DNA of 53,297 nt from Gammaproteobacteria bacterium (lineage in GTDB: Bacteria; Pseudomonadota; Gammaproteobacteria; Pseudomonadales; Azotimanducaceae), in NCBI GenBank assembly GCA_028821405.1, contig JAPPGK010000062.1, forward strand, positions 1 through 53,297, written 5' to 3'. The notes under the pieces are model-generated. The model ran no database searches and was not told the origin of the DNA. It saw nothing but the letters and a program-made list of their open reading frames with translations. Made by a program: the position numbers and the translations under genes. Positions 9,378-17,746 of the stretch are shown piece after piece (position 1 is the first letter of the stretch; the number at the start of each line of letters is the position of its first letter).

Positions 9378-10335
9378 AGGGTCGCGTCGAACGAGGACCC
9401 TGGTCGCGCTCGCCGTCGGGCTCGCGGCCATCGTGGTGGTTCTCGGTGCCTACACCCGCCTGGTGGACGCGGGATTGGGCTGCCCCGATTGGCCTGGCTG
9501 CTACGGGATGATCCTCGTGCCCGAGACGGCGGACGAGATCGCCCGCGCCGAGGCCGCGTTCCCGGAATCCCCCGTCGAGGCCGACAAGGCATGGCCCGAG
9601 ATGATCCATCGCTACGCGGCGGCGGCCCTGGGGCTCCTGGTTTTGGTGCTGGCCGTGTTGGCCGTCAAGGACGGCCAATCGTGGCGGTTGCCGGTGGCGC
9701 TGGTGGCCTTGGTGATCGCGCAGGGCGCGTTCGGCGCGTGGACCGTCACCCTGAAACTCTGGCCCCAAGTCGTGACCATCCACCTGCTGGGCGGTTTCGC
9801 GACCTTGGCATTGCTCTGGGTGTGGTGGCTTCGGCTCCGCGGTCGGCATTGGGCAGTGGTTCCGGCGCTGGCGAGGCTGTCGTTGACCACCTTGGTCGTC
9901 GTCGTCTTGCAGGTCGCCCTGGGGGGGTGGCTGACGGCCAACTACGCCGCCCTCGCCTGCCCGGACTTTCCCACCTGCCACGGCGTCTGGATCCCGGACA
10001 TGGACTTCGCCGCCGGATTCGACATCTTCCAGGACGTCGGGCCGAACTACCTGGGCGGCTTGATGTCGAGCGATGCCCGGGTGGCCATCCACGTCGTGCA
10101 CCGCGCCGGCGCGGTGGCGGTATTGCTCTTCGCCGGCTGGCTGGCCTTCCGCCTGGGCGCGCGCCCGATGGCATGGGTCCTTGGCGGCGTGCTGGTTGTT
10201 CAATTGGCGCTCGGCATCGCCAACGTGATCTTTGCGCTGCCGCTCGCCGTCGCCGTGCTGCACAACGCGGGGGCGGCGGTCCTGCTGCTGGTTGTCCTTA
10301 CCGTGAATTACGCTTGCCACCGGTCGAGCGCATAA
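9370..10335 (+). CDS. ctaA: Haem A synthase (COX15/CtaA)
   Basis: An integral membrane enzyme that oxidises haem O to haem A for cytochrome oxidase. The 321-residue protein has eight hydrophobic segments and four conserved haem-ligand histidines in family positions (MIHRYAAA, VTIHLLGG, AIHVVHRAGA, AVLHNAGA). LVDAGLGCPDWPGCYG is the classic first-loop motif with its cysteine pair, and LACPDFPTCHG is the second. GGAG at 9359-9362 precedes the ATG. It overlaps the SURF1 gene by 8 bp. ctaB (haem O synthase), often the next gene, is not here. Confidence 0.96.
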   Translation: MGEGSRRTRTLVALAVGLAAIVVVLGAYTRLVDAGLGCPDWPGCYGMILVPETADEIARAEAAFPESPVEADKAWPEMIHRYAAAALGLLVLVLAVLAVKDGQSWRLPVALVALVIAQGAFGAWTVTLKLWPQVVTIHLLGGFATLALLWVWWLRLRGRHWAVVPALARLSLTTLVVVVLQVALGGWLTANYAALACPDFPTCHGVWIPDMDFAAGFDIFQDVGPNYLGGLMSSDARVAIHVVHRAGAVAVLLFAGWLAFRLGARPMAWVLGGVLVVQLALGIANVIFALPLAVAVLHNAGAAVLLLVVLTVNYACHRSSA

Positions 10336-10342
10336 TCGAGCG

Positions 10343-10978
10343 ATGAAGATTGCGTTGGTGGCGCTCCTGCTCGCGGTCGTCGTCGCGGGTGCCTGGGCGG
10401 TTGTCTATCTCGGTCCGGACGTTCGGTTCTCCGACGAGGAACTTCGCGAGTTTGGCTTCGTGCCGTACCCCGAGCCGAGGGATGTCGGCGATTTCGCGCT
10501 CGTTGATGCGGCGGGCGGGGTGTTCGACGCGGAACGACTGCACGGTCGATGGTCGTTCATGTTCTTCGGCTTCGCCAACTGCCCGGACATCTGCCCCATC
10601 ACCATGACCGTCCTCGGCGAGGCGGAGCGATTGCTTCTCGACGCGGGCGATGAGCCCTTCCAGGGGATCATGGTCTCGGTCGACCCGGAACGGGACACGG
10701 CGACGGCGCTTGCCGAGTATGTCCAGGCGTTCTCCGGCAACTTCGTCGGCGTGACGGGTTCGGCGCCGGACATCTACGCCTTCGCCAGGAGCGTTCACGT
10801 GGGGTTCTCGAAGTCGTTGGTGGACTCGGAGCTTGGCTACGTGATGAACCATTCGGGGCACATCGTCGTGGTGGATCCGTCGGGGCGGCACTACGGCAAC
10901 ATCAGTTCTCCCTTCGAAGCCACCCGGCTCGCGACCCTCTACCGCGCGCTGGCCAGTCGAGGGCCCGCGAACACGTAG
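10343..10978 (+). CDS. SCO1/SenC-family copper chaperone
   Basis: A thioredoxin-fold protein, anchored to the periplasmic face of the inner membrane, that delivers copper to the CuA site of cytochrome oxidase. The 211-residue product begins with a single membrane helix (IALVALLLAVVVAGAWAVVYL), then has the copper motif CPDICPIT (CxxxC) and the conserved His in MNHSGHIVVVDPSG. It is 7 bp after ctaA and closes the oxidase-assembly run. Its stop codon TAG lies at the start of a GTAGGGGGCGACCCC stretch resembling the dispersed palindrome. Confidence 0.94.
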   Translation: MKIALVALLLAVVVAGAWAVVYLGPDVRFSDEELREFGFVPYPEPRDVGDFALVDAAGGVFDAERLHGRWSFMFFGFANCPDICPITMTVLGEAERLLLDAGDEPFQGIMVSVDPERDTATALAEYVQAFSGNFVGVTGSAPDIYAFARSVHVGFSKSLVDSELGYVMNHSGHIVVVDPSGRHYGNISSPFEATRLATLYRALASRGPANT

Positions 10979-11054
10979 GGGGCGACCCCAACGCGCCCAT
11001 CCGAGCCGATCCGAGCCGATCCAGTGGACCAAGGGACCGCTCAGGACCGCACTT

Positions 11055-11083
11055 TTGCATTGCGCCCGCCGCTTTCCTATGCT
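11055..11083 (+). promoter_or_regulatory. Candidate promoter for egtB-egtD
   Basis: TTGCAT (11055-11060), a 17-bp spacer and TATGCT (11078-11083) lie about 110 bp before egtB. A tandem CCGAGCCGAT repeat (11001-11020) is just upstream. Inferred from pattern. Confidence 0.4.
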
Positions 11084-11193
11084 GGCGCCTTCACGAGGGG
11101 GACACCGGTGTTCAATCCACCTATCCGAAGCGCGGGCCGCACGCTTGACGGTCGGGATTCTCGTTCCCAAACGGGCCGGACATCGGCGGTCGT

Positions 11194-12468
11194 TTGACCC
11201 TGGATGCGGTGCGGGGCACAGCGATTGCGCCGCGGGAGGAAGCCGCCGCCCGGTACCACGCGGTTCGGCAACGTACCTTGGCGCTTTGCGTGCCGCTTGC
11301 CGTGGAGGACCACGGCGTTCAGCCCATCGTCGAAGCCAGCCCGCCGAAGTGGCACCTGGCCCATACCACCTGGTTCTTCGAGACCTTCCTGCTCAAGGTC
11401 TTTGTCCCCGGCTACCGGTCCTTCCATTCGGACTTCGAATACCTGTTCAACTCCTACTACGACGGCATCGGTGAGCCGTTCCCTCGCCCGGAACGGGGCA
11501 GGCTGTCGCGACCCACGTTGTCCGAGGTCCTCGACTACCGCGCCCACGTCGACGCCGCGATGCGCGAATTGCTCGGCAACGCCGATGCCGAGGCGGCGGA
11601 CCGCATCACGTTGGGGCTTCACCACGAACAACAGCACCAGGAGCTATTGGTCACGGACATCAAGGCCAATCTCGGGCTCAACCCCTTGAAGCCTGCCTAT
11701 GCCCAAGGCGGCGACGGCGTCCGCAAGGGGGTTGCACCGGCGCTCGGGTTCAACGAATACGCCGGCGGCATCGGCCAGATCGGCGCCCGGGATGGCGACG
11801 GGTTCGTATTCGACAACGAGTGTCCGCGGCACCGGGTATGGATCGACGACTTCGCCCTGGGCAACCGCCTGGTCACCAACGCCGAATTCGCCGAATTCAT
11901 TGTCGACGGCGGCTACGATGAGCCGTCCCTTTGGCTGTCGGATGGCTGGCGTTGGCGGCGTGACCAGGGGATCGAAGCACCCATGTATTGGCGTCGCGTG
12001 GACGGCTGCTGGCTGGAGTACCGCCTCGACGGCGAACGGGAGTTGGTGCCCAATGCGCCCGTCACCCACGTGAGCCACTACGAGGCCGACGCCTACGCAC
12101 GCTGGGCCGGTGTCCGGCTGCCGACGGAGGCGGAATGGGAGTTCGCGGCCCAGGACTGCCCGATCGTCGGCAACTTCGCCGACGGCGACCGGGCGCCACA
12201 TCCTCGCCCTGCCGACGGCAATGCGATGGCGCAGTTGTTCGGCGACTGCTGGGAATGGACGTCAAGCGCCTATGTTCCCTATCCGGGTTTCAAACCCTTG
12301 GGCGGGGCGCTCGGCGAGTACAACGGCAAATTCATGTCCGGCCAGATGGTGTTGCGCGGAGGTTCCTGCGCCACACCCATGGGCCACGTGCGGCCCACCT
12401 ACCGGAATTTCTTCTATCCGCAGGATCGCTGGCAGTTCACCGGGATCCGTCTGGCGCGCACAAGTTAG
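11194..12468 (+). CDS. egtB: Ergothioneine biosynthesis protein EgtB (hercynine oxygenase)
   Basis: A non-haem iron enzyme that couples hercynine to a thiol donor (gamma-glutamylcysteine or cysteine) and oxidises it to the sulfoxide. The 424-residue length is typical. The N-terminal DinB-like domain carries the iron ligands in KWHLAHTTWFFE and HHEQQHQELL (HxxxHxE type). The C-terminal formylglycine-generating-like domain carries NRLVTNAEFAEF, GVRLPTEAEWEFA, GDCWEWTSS and RGGSCATP. In this frame the only starts after an upstream stop are TTG at 11194 and GTG at 11209; TTG gives the longer product. egtD follows after 23 bp. EgtA, EgtC and EgtE are not in view. Confidence 0.95.
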   Translation: MTLDAVRGTAIAPREEAAARYHAVRQRTLALCVPLAVEDHGVQPIVEASPPKWHLAHTTWFFETFLLKVFVPGYRSFHSDFEYLFNSYYDGIGEPFPRPERGRLSRPTLSEVLDYRAHVDAAMRELLGNADAEAADRITLGLHHEQQHQELLVTDIKANLGLNPLKPAYAQGGDGVRKGVAPALGFNEYAGGIGQIGARDGDGFVFDNECPRHRVWIDDFALGNRLVTNAEFAEFIVDGGYDEPSLWLSDGWRWRRDQGIEAPMYWRRVDGCWLEYRLDGERELVPNAPVTHVSHYEADAYARWAGVRLPTEAEWEFAAQDCPIVGNFADGDRAPHPRPADGNAMAQLFGDCWEWTSSAYVPYPGFKPLGGALGEYNGKFMSGQMVLRGGSCATPMGHVRPTYRNFFYPQDRWQFTGIRLARTS

Positions 12469-12491
12469 GAAGCCGATCCATCGACACGCAC

Positions 12492-13463
12492 ATGCACAAC
12501 GGGGAGGCGGCGCCCCGTTACCAGTTCTTCGACCTCAAACCCGCGCTTCCCGACATGACCGCCGAGGTTCTGGACGGCCTGTCTCGAGCGTCCAAGTCGA
12601 TTCCCCCGAAGTATTTCTACGATGCCGAGGGCTCGAGACTCTTCGATGCCATCACAAGGTTGCCGGAGTACTACCTGACGCGCATCGAGACCGGGATCCT
12701 GCGCGACAACCGGGACCGGATCGCGCGGCTGGTGGGCACCGGCGGTTGCCTTGTCGAATACGGCAGCGGCAGCAGCGTCAAGTCGCGTCTCGTGATCGAG
12801 GCGTGCCGGCCGGCGGCCTATGTCCCCGTGGACATCTCGCGGGACCACTTGGAGCAATCGGCGAGGGCTGTCTTTGACCGCTATCCGGAGCTCGCGGTCT
12901 ACCCCACCTGTGCCGACTATTCGGTTCCGTTCGAACTGCCGCCGCCGGTTGCGGCGCTAGGGCATCTCGCCTTCTTTCCCGGTTCGAGCATCGGCAACTT
13001 CGAACCATCGGCCGCCGGCGACTTCCTGCGGGGTGTGGCCCAGGTGGTGGGGCGGGCGGGCTGGTTGGTCCTCGGTGTGGACACCCGGAAGGATCGCGAC
13101 ATCCTGGATCGCGCCTACACCGACGCGGGCGGCATCACCGAACAGTTCAACCGGAACCTGCTGCGGAACATCAACAACGCGGTCGGCGCCGATTTCGATG
13201 CACAGAGCTTCCGGCACCTCGCCGTCTACAACGAGGCAGCCGGTCGCATCGAGATGTACCTCGTGGCCGAGCGCGATCAGCGGGTCAGTGTCGCCGGCAC
13301 CGAGGTTGCCTTCGCGGCAGGGGAGCGGCTGCACACGGAGAACTCCTACAAGTACTCGCCGGAAGCGTTCGTGGAAATGGCCGACAGAAGCGGCTTCGAC
13401 TGTGCCGACGTCCTGCTCGACGAACGGGCGTACTTCATGGTGCTGATGCTACGGGCCCGTTGA
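12492..13463 (+). CDS. egtD: L-histidine N-alpha-methyltransferase EgtD
   Basis: Trimethylates histidine to hercynine with SAM, the first step of ergothioneine synthesis. The ATG at 12492 gives 323 residues, close to the mycobacterial enzyme. Visible motifs are SIPPKYFYDAEGSRLFDAIT at the N-terminus, the SAM site LVEYGSGSSVKSR, the YVPVDIS acidic loop, FFPGSSIGNF and a C-terminal HTENSYKYS. The frame is open back to 11988 over egtB, but EgtD homology begins at about FFDLKPA. With egtB it forms a minimal two-gene ergothioneine unit, suggesting defence against oxidants. Confidence 0.95.
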   Translation: MHNGEAAPRYQFFDLKPALPDMTAEVLDGLSRASKSIPPKYFYDAEGSRLFDAITRLPEYYLTRIETGILRDNRDRIARLVGTGGCLVEYGSGSSVKSRLVIEACRPAAYVPVDISRDHLEQSARAVFDRYPELAVYPTCADYSVPFELPPPVAALGHLAFFPGSSIGNFEPSAAGDFLRGVAQVVGRAGWLVLGVDTRKDRDILDRAYTDAGGITEQFNRNLLRNINNAVGADFDAQSFRHLAVYNEAAGRIEMYLVAERDQRVSVAGTEVAFAAGERLHTENSYKYSPEAFVEMADRSGFDCADVLLDERAYFMVLMLRAR

Positions 13464-13546
13464 CTTCGCCGACGGCGTCTCTAGCGCCACAAAGCCGTTG
13501 CCTGGCGGCACCGCCTTTTGCCCCAGCCCCACATCCCTGTGCCGCG

Positions 13547-13577
13547 CTAGGGAAGGTCTTGTTCAGACCTTCCCTAG
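13547..13577. terminator. Perfect 13-bp hairpin between convergent genes
   Basis: CTAGGGAAGGTCT, the 5-base loop TGTTC and AGACCTTCCCTAG form a perfect 13-bp stem. It lies between the ends of egtD (+) and the DUF2782 gene (-) and contains the latter's stop codon. There is no T-run, so a bidirectional or RNA-stabilising role is inferred rather than classical intrinsic termination. Confidence 0.55.
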
Positions 13578-14023
13578 AACTCGATCAACACCCACCGCGG
13601 CACCAAGGTGTCCGCCTGTTCGAGGTCGCCGAACCCGGTCGTTGGATCTTTCGGTGCGAGAAAATACGGTTTGCCGCCCTGCGGCACGACCTTGATCATG
13701 AGCAACTTGCCGTTCTGGCGATACTCGTAGACGGTACGCGACTCGCCCGCGATCAAGGTCACGTCCGGGCCGCGGGCTTCGTCGAGGGACGGTGGGGGTG
13801 GCGGGTCTTGGGGGCGGATGCCGGATGGCCCGCTTGGTTTGGTGGCCGCGTCCTTCGGTGAGACCGCCGTGGCCTTGGGTTCCGTGCTCGGAGTCTTCGT
13901 CGCGGCGGCCGTTGCCGGTTGCTCCTCGCAGACGCCCATGATGGTGCCGAGAGCCATGAGCGCGATGACTGTCGCACGCGCCGTGGAGGGTCGATACGAT
14001 GAATGACGTTCTCGGAAAGGCAC
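13574..14023 (-). CDS. DUF2782-family exported protein
   Basis: A small envelope protein of unknown function. The start shown is GTG at 14023, giving 149 residues; internal ATGs near residues 23 and 30 are alternatives. A hydrophobic stretch (ATVIALMALGTIMGV) suggests a signal peptide. A Pro/Ala/Lys-rich linker follows, then the C-terminal family core: TVYEYRQNGKLLMIKVVPQG, GKPYFLAP and a final PRWVLIEF. In Pseudomonas a DUF2782 gene lies next to polA in the same divergent arrangement, which supports the call. The stop codon sits inside a perfect hairpin. Confidence 0.8.
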   Translation of the reverse strand: MPFRERHSSYRPSTARATVIALMALGTIMGVCEEQPATAAATKTPSTEPKATAVSPKDAATKPSGPSGIRPQDPPPPPSLDEARGPDVTLIAGESRTVYEYRQNGKLLMIKVVPQGGKPYFLAPKDPTTGFGDLEQADTLVPRWVLIEF

Positions 14024-14068
14024 GGCGCAACCGCCGTTGTGCTACCGTCGATGCGGGGGGAATCTAGC

Positions 14069-16762
14069 ATGGCTGCCGACAAACCGTTACTGCTCGTCGA
14101 CGGCTCCTCCTACCTGTTCCGGGCGTTCCATGCCCTGCCCGATCTGCGTACATTGGAGGGATTCCCGACCGGGGCCATCCGGGGCGTGATCGGCATGCTG
14201 CGCAAGCTTGCCAACGACTTCGAGGGCAGCCCGGTGGCCGTGGTCTTCGACGTCGGCGGCAAGACGTTCCGCAACGACCTCTATTCCGAATACAAGGCCA
14301 ACCGACCGCGCATGGCCGACGATCTCCGGATCCAGATCGAGCCGATCTTCGAGATCATCGAGGCTATGGGCATGCCGCTCCTGCGGGTTCCCGACGTGGA
14401 AGCCGACGATGTCATCGGCACCCTGGCTGCCGAGGCCACGCGCACCGGTCGGCGTACGATCATCTCGACCGGGGACAAGGACATGGCGCAGCTTGTCTCC
14501 GAGCACGTCACCTTGGTCAACACGATGTCGGACACGGCACTCGACCGCGCCGGCGTGGTCGAGAAGTACGGCGTGCCGCCGGAATTGATCGTCGACTACC
14601 TGGCGTTGATGGGGGACAGCGTCGACAACATCCCGGGCGTACCCAAGGTGGGGCCGAAAACAGCGGCGAAGTGGCTTGGCCAATACGGGTCGCTAGACGA
14701 AGTAATCGCTCACTCCGATGCGGTCAAGGGCAAGATAGGCGACAACTTGCGCGACAGCGTGGACATGCTGCCGCTGTCCCGGGAACTGGCAACCATCCGT
14801 TGCGACGTGGACTTCGGCGTCGGGATTTCGGACTTGACGCCGCGTCCGCCGGACGAGGACAGGCTTCGTGCACACTTCGAGCGCTACGAGTTCAAACCCT
14901 GGCTGGAGGAACTCGGCGGGAGCGCGGTTGAACCCGACCCGGGCGAACCGCCGGTGGTCACGGTCATCTCGTCCCGGGCCGAACTCCTCGGGTTTGTCGA
15001 ACGGGCCCGGGAGGCCGGGGCATTGACACTGGCGATCGAGACGACTCCGGGACGTTTCATGGACGGCGAACCCGTGGGGGTGGCGCTCTGTGTCGAACCC
15101 GGCGATGCCGCCTATGTCCCGGTCGGACACGACTACCTGGGGGCTCCCGCCCAACTCTCGTGGAGCGACTTCCTCGAAATCGCCGGTGCCGTTCTGGAAG
15201 ACGCGGCGGTCACCAAGACCGGCCAGGACCTGAAGCATGCGAGCAACATCCTGGCCCGTTTCGGCATCGAACTCGCCGGAATCGGCAACGACACGATGCT
15301 GGAGTCCTATGTCCTCGACAGCGTTGGTGCCCGCCGCCATGCCCTCGAAGATGTCGCCAAGAAATACCTCGGACGGGAGGTGCCGACCTACGAAGCCCTG
15401 GCGGGCAAGGGGACCAAGCAGCGCCCCATGAACCAGGTGGGGGTGCAAGACGCCGCGGACTACGCTGCGGCTCGGGTCGAACTCGCCACCCGCCTCCACG
15501 AAACCCTGCGCCCGCGCCTGGACTCGACGGGACGGTTGGCCGAGGTCTACGACGAGATCGACCGACCGCTGCTCGGCGTTCTCGGACGGATGGAGCGTCG
15601 CGGCGCCTTGGTCGATGCGGGTTTGCTGGCGGAGCACAGCCACGAACTCGCCCAGGGCATGGAGGCACTTGAGCAACGGGCCTTCGAAGAGGCGGGCGAG
15701 CCATTCAATCTCGGTTCCCCGAAGCAACTCCAGGAGATCCTCTACGACAAGAAGGGCTTGCCGGCGTTGCGCAAGACCCAGAAAGGCCAACGCTCGACGG
15801 CGGAGCCGGTTCTCCAGGAACTCGCGTCCCGGGGCTACGAACTGCCGACGATCATCCTGGAGCACCGTTCGCTGTCGAAGCTGAAGTCCACCTATACGGA
15901 CTCCCTGCCCCACGAGATCAACCAGCGCACCGGTCGTATCCACACCTCCTACAACCAGGCCGTGGCCGCCACCGGACGGTTGTCGTCGGCGGATCCGAAC
16001 CTGCAGAACATCCCCATCCGCACGGCCCAGGGGCGTCGCATCCGGCAAGCCTTCGTGGCGCCGCCGGGGCGGAAACTCGTGGCGGCGGACTACTCCCAGA
16101 TCGAGTTGCGCATCATGGCGCACCTCTCCGGCGACGCGGGACTGCTCCGGGCCTTCGAAAGCGGTGACGACATTCACCGCGCCACCGCGGCCGAGGTCTT
16201 CGGCAGCGCCCTGGACGACGTGACAGACGATCAGCGGCGCAGCGCCAAGGCGATCAATTTCGGCCTGATCTACGGCATGTCCGCGTTCGGCCTAGGCCAA
16301 CAGCTTGGCGTGACCCGGCATGTTGCCGAGGAATACATCAAACGCTATTTCCAGCGCTATCCGCAGGTCCAGGTGTTCATGGAGCGAACCCGGGAGCAGG
16401 CCGCCGCCGACGGCTTCGTGGAGACGCACTTCGGACGACGGCTGTACCTGCCCGAGATACGGGACCGAAACCGCGTGCGCCGCCAGGCGGCGGAGCGTGC
16501 CGCCATCAACGCGCCCATGCAAGGCACCGCGGCGGACATCATCAAGCGGGCGATGGTGACGGTGGACGCCTTCTGCCGGGAATCGGCTCTCGACGTGGCG
16601 ATGATCATGCAGGTCCACGACGAGTTGGTTCTCGAAGTGGCCGAAGACGACGTCGCCGAGGCAGTGACCGAGGTGACGGCCCGGATGCGCGATGCCGCCG
16701 AGGTGTCGGTTGAACTCGTGGTCGACGTCGGTGTCGGGGACAACTGGGACGAGGCGCACTAG
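14069..16762 (+). CDS. polA: DNA polymerase I, proofreading site degenerate
   Basis: Fills repair gaps and removes RNA primers. The 897-residue protein has all three Klenow-type domains: 5'-3' exonuclease (about 1-290), 3'-5' exonuclease-like (about 310-490) and polymerase (500-897) with motif A DYSQIELRIMAHLSGD, motif B RRSAKAINFGLIYGMSAFGL and motif C MQVHDELVLEV. Aligned by eye to E. coli, the proofreading metal ligands are lost: D355 is Ala322, D424 is Ala391 and D501 is Arg469; only E357 (Glu324) remains. Proofreading should therefore be absent. The ATG at 14069 follows a GGGGGGA ribosome site; a longer in-frame start at 14003 lacks homology. Confidence 0.97.
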   Translation: MAADKPLLLVDGSSYLFRAFHALPDLRTLEGFPTGAIRGVIGMLRKLANDFEGSPVAVVFDVGGKTFRNDLYSEYKANRPRMADDLRIQIEPIFEIIEAMGMPLLRVPDVEADDVIGTLAAEATRTGRRTIISTGDKDMAQLVSEHVTLVNTMSDTALDRAGVVEKYGVPPELIVDYLALMGDSVDNIPGVPKVGPKTAAKWLGQYGSLDEVIAHSDAVKGKIGDNLRDSVDMLPLSRELATIRCDVDFGVGISDLTPRPPDEDRLRAHFERYEFKPWLEELGGSAVEPDPGEPPVVTVISSRAELLGFVERAREAGALTLAIETTPGRFMDGEPVGVALCVEPGDAAYVPVGHDYLGAPAQLSWSDFLEIAGAVLEDAAVTKTGQDLKHASNILARFGIELAGIGNDTMLESYVLDSVGARRHALEDVAKKYLGREVPTYEALAGKGTKQRPMNQVGVQDAADYAAARVELATRLHETLRPRLDSTGRLAEVYDEIDRPLLGVLGRMERRGALVDAGLLAEHSHELAQGMEALEQRAFEEAGEPFNLGSPKQLQEILYDKKGLPALRKTQKGQRSTAEPVLQELASRGYELPTIILEHRSLSKLKSTYTDSLPHEINQRTGRIHTSYNQAVAATGRLSSADPNLQNIPIRTAQGRRIRQAFVAPPGRKLVAADYSQIELRIMAHLSGDAGLLRAFESGDDIHRATAAEVFGSALDDVTDDQRRSAKAINFGLIYGMSAFGLGQQLGVTRHVAEEYIKRYFQRYPQVQVFMERTREQAAADGFVETHFGRRLYLPEIRDRNRVRRQAAERAAINAPMQGTAADIIKRAMVTVDAFCRESALDVAMIMQVHDELVLEVAEDDVAEAVTEVTARMRDAAEVSVELVVDVGVGDNWDEAH

Positions 16763-16769
16763 GAAACCT

Positions 16770-16852
16770 CTGTTCAAGTCCGTCCCTGGACTTGAACAGT
16801 AGCGAAACAAATAGTTTCGCTCGCAAATTCAATGGCTTACGCCATCGAATTT
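16770..16852. terminator. Array of three hairpins after polA
   Basis: Three palindromes follow the polA stop: a perfect 12-bp stem (16770-16799, CTGTTCAAGTCC / GGACTTGAACAG), a perfect 8-bp stem (16801-16821, AGCGAAAC / GTTTCGCT) and a 13-bp stem with one mismatch (16823-16852, CAAATTCAATGGC / GCCATCGAATTTG). A fourth short stem, GGCACA-TCCC-TGTGCC, follows at once. They separate the convergent polA and engB and may end both transcripts. Confidence 0.6.
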
Positions 16853-16994
16853 GGCGGCACATCCCTGTGCCACGCGACCTGCCAGGACTGTCCACCAACC
16901 GGCGCCGTGCGTGCTCGCATCCTTCGCGCGCGTGGGCCATCAGGGACGGCAGGTGCTCTCTCGCGGACATCCCCCTATTGATGCCGCTCGTCGG

Positions 16995-17687
16995 TCAAGG
17001 TTGCGCTGGCGGTCTTTGCAGGTGCTCCCGAACGGCCGCGGTAGCTTCGACGGCGCCCATTCCGGTCACCGCCGAAAACAGCAATACCTGTGCACTTGGC
17101 CCAAGGTCGGCCTCCACCGAACCGAGCGCCTTCGCCCGTTCGTTCCGCTTCAGCTTGTCGGCCTTGTTGAGGAGGACCAGGAGCGGCATGGCCCGGTCGG
17201 TACACCAGCGGATCATGTCGCGGTCGAAGGGTTTGAGCGGATGGCGGGCGTCCATCACGAGCACGAGGCACGCCAGGTTCTCGCGTCGGTTCAGGTAATC
17301 GTCGACGGCGCTGCCCCAGGCCTGCTGTCGCGCCTTGGCGGCGCGGGCGTAGCCATAGCCCGGAAGGTCGACCAGCCGACCGCCTTCGTTCACGCTGAAA
17401 AAGTTGATGAGTTGGGTGCGCCCGGGCGTCTTGCTCACGCGGGCTAGTTGCCGACGACCTGTCAGGCGGTTCAGCGTGCTTGACTTCCCGGCGTTCGAGC
17501 GGCCGGCGAAAGCCACTTCGGGGACGTCGTCGCGCGGGCAGCCGTCCAAACGGTCGGCGCTGGTCAGAAACTCGCTGGCCAATGCCCGGGACGCCGTCGC
17601 GGTGTGCAATCCATCGGCGGACACCGTGCTATATAATCCCCGCGCTCCGGCGTCTAGCGTGTGCGGAGTGTGTCGCATTTGCTGCAT
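16995..17687 (-). CDS. engB: Ribosome biogenesis GTPase EngB (YihA/YsxC)
   Basis: A small TRAFAC-class GTPase needed for 50S ribosomal subunit assembly. Motifs: G1 GRSNAGKSS, the switch-I Thr in KTPGRTQ, G3 LVDLPGYG, G4 NKADK and G5 FSA. The longest frame from ATG 17687 gives 230 residues. A GTG at 17624 would give 209 residues, nearer to the 210 of E. coli, and would start just after the TATAAT element at 17632; I cannot decide between them. It is convergent with polA and divergent from cytochrome c4, exactly as in Pseudomonas. Confidence 0.95.
   Translation of the reverse strand: MQQMRHTPHTLDAGARGLYSTVSADGLHTATASRALASEFLTSADRLDGCPRDDVPEVAFAGRSNAGKSSTLNRLTGRRQLARVSKTPGRTQLINFFSVNEGGRLVDLPGYGYARAAKARQQAWGSAVDDYLNRRENLACLVLVMDARHPLKPFDRDMIRWCTDRAMPLLVLLNKADKLKRNERAKALGSVEADLGPSAQVLLFSAVTGMGAVEATAAVREHLQRPPAQP
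17632..17637 (+). promoter_or_regulatory. Consensus -10 element (TATAAT) before cytochrome c4
   Basis: A perfect TATAAT in a TATATAAT run about 110 bp before the cytochrome c4 start. No clear -35 is seen at 16-18 bp. Because the run is nearly palindromic it could also serve engB on the other strand. Confidence 0.4.
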
Positions 17688-17746
17688 GAGCGACAGCCCG
17701 ACACGCCGGTGGCGTTGTATTTCGAATCGACTTTCATGGGGTAAGC

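Noticed and set aside
11001-11020. Tandem CCGAGCCGAT repeat as a CRISPR or regulator-binding array
   Set aside because: Only two full copies of a 10-mer, with no spacers and no cas genes.
14693-16177. 494-codon open frame on the minus strand inside polA
   Set aside because: It is the antisense shadow of a high-GC gene whose own product matches DNA polymerase I over its full length; no family is recognisable in the shadow.
16855-16994. tRNA or structured small RNA gene between polA and engB
   Set aside because: No cloverleaf with a TTC-arm could be drawn; only simple hairpins are present.
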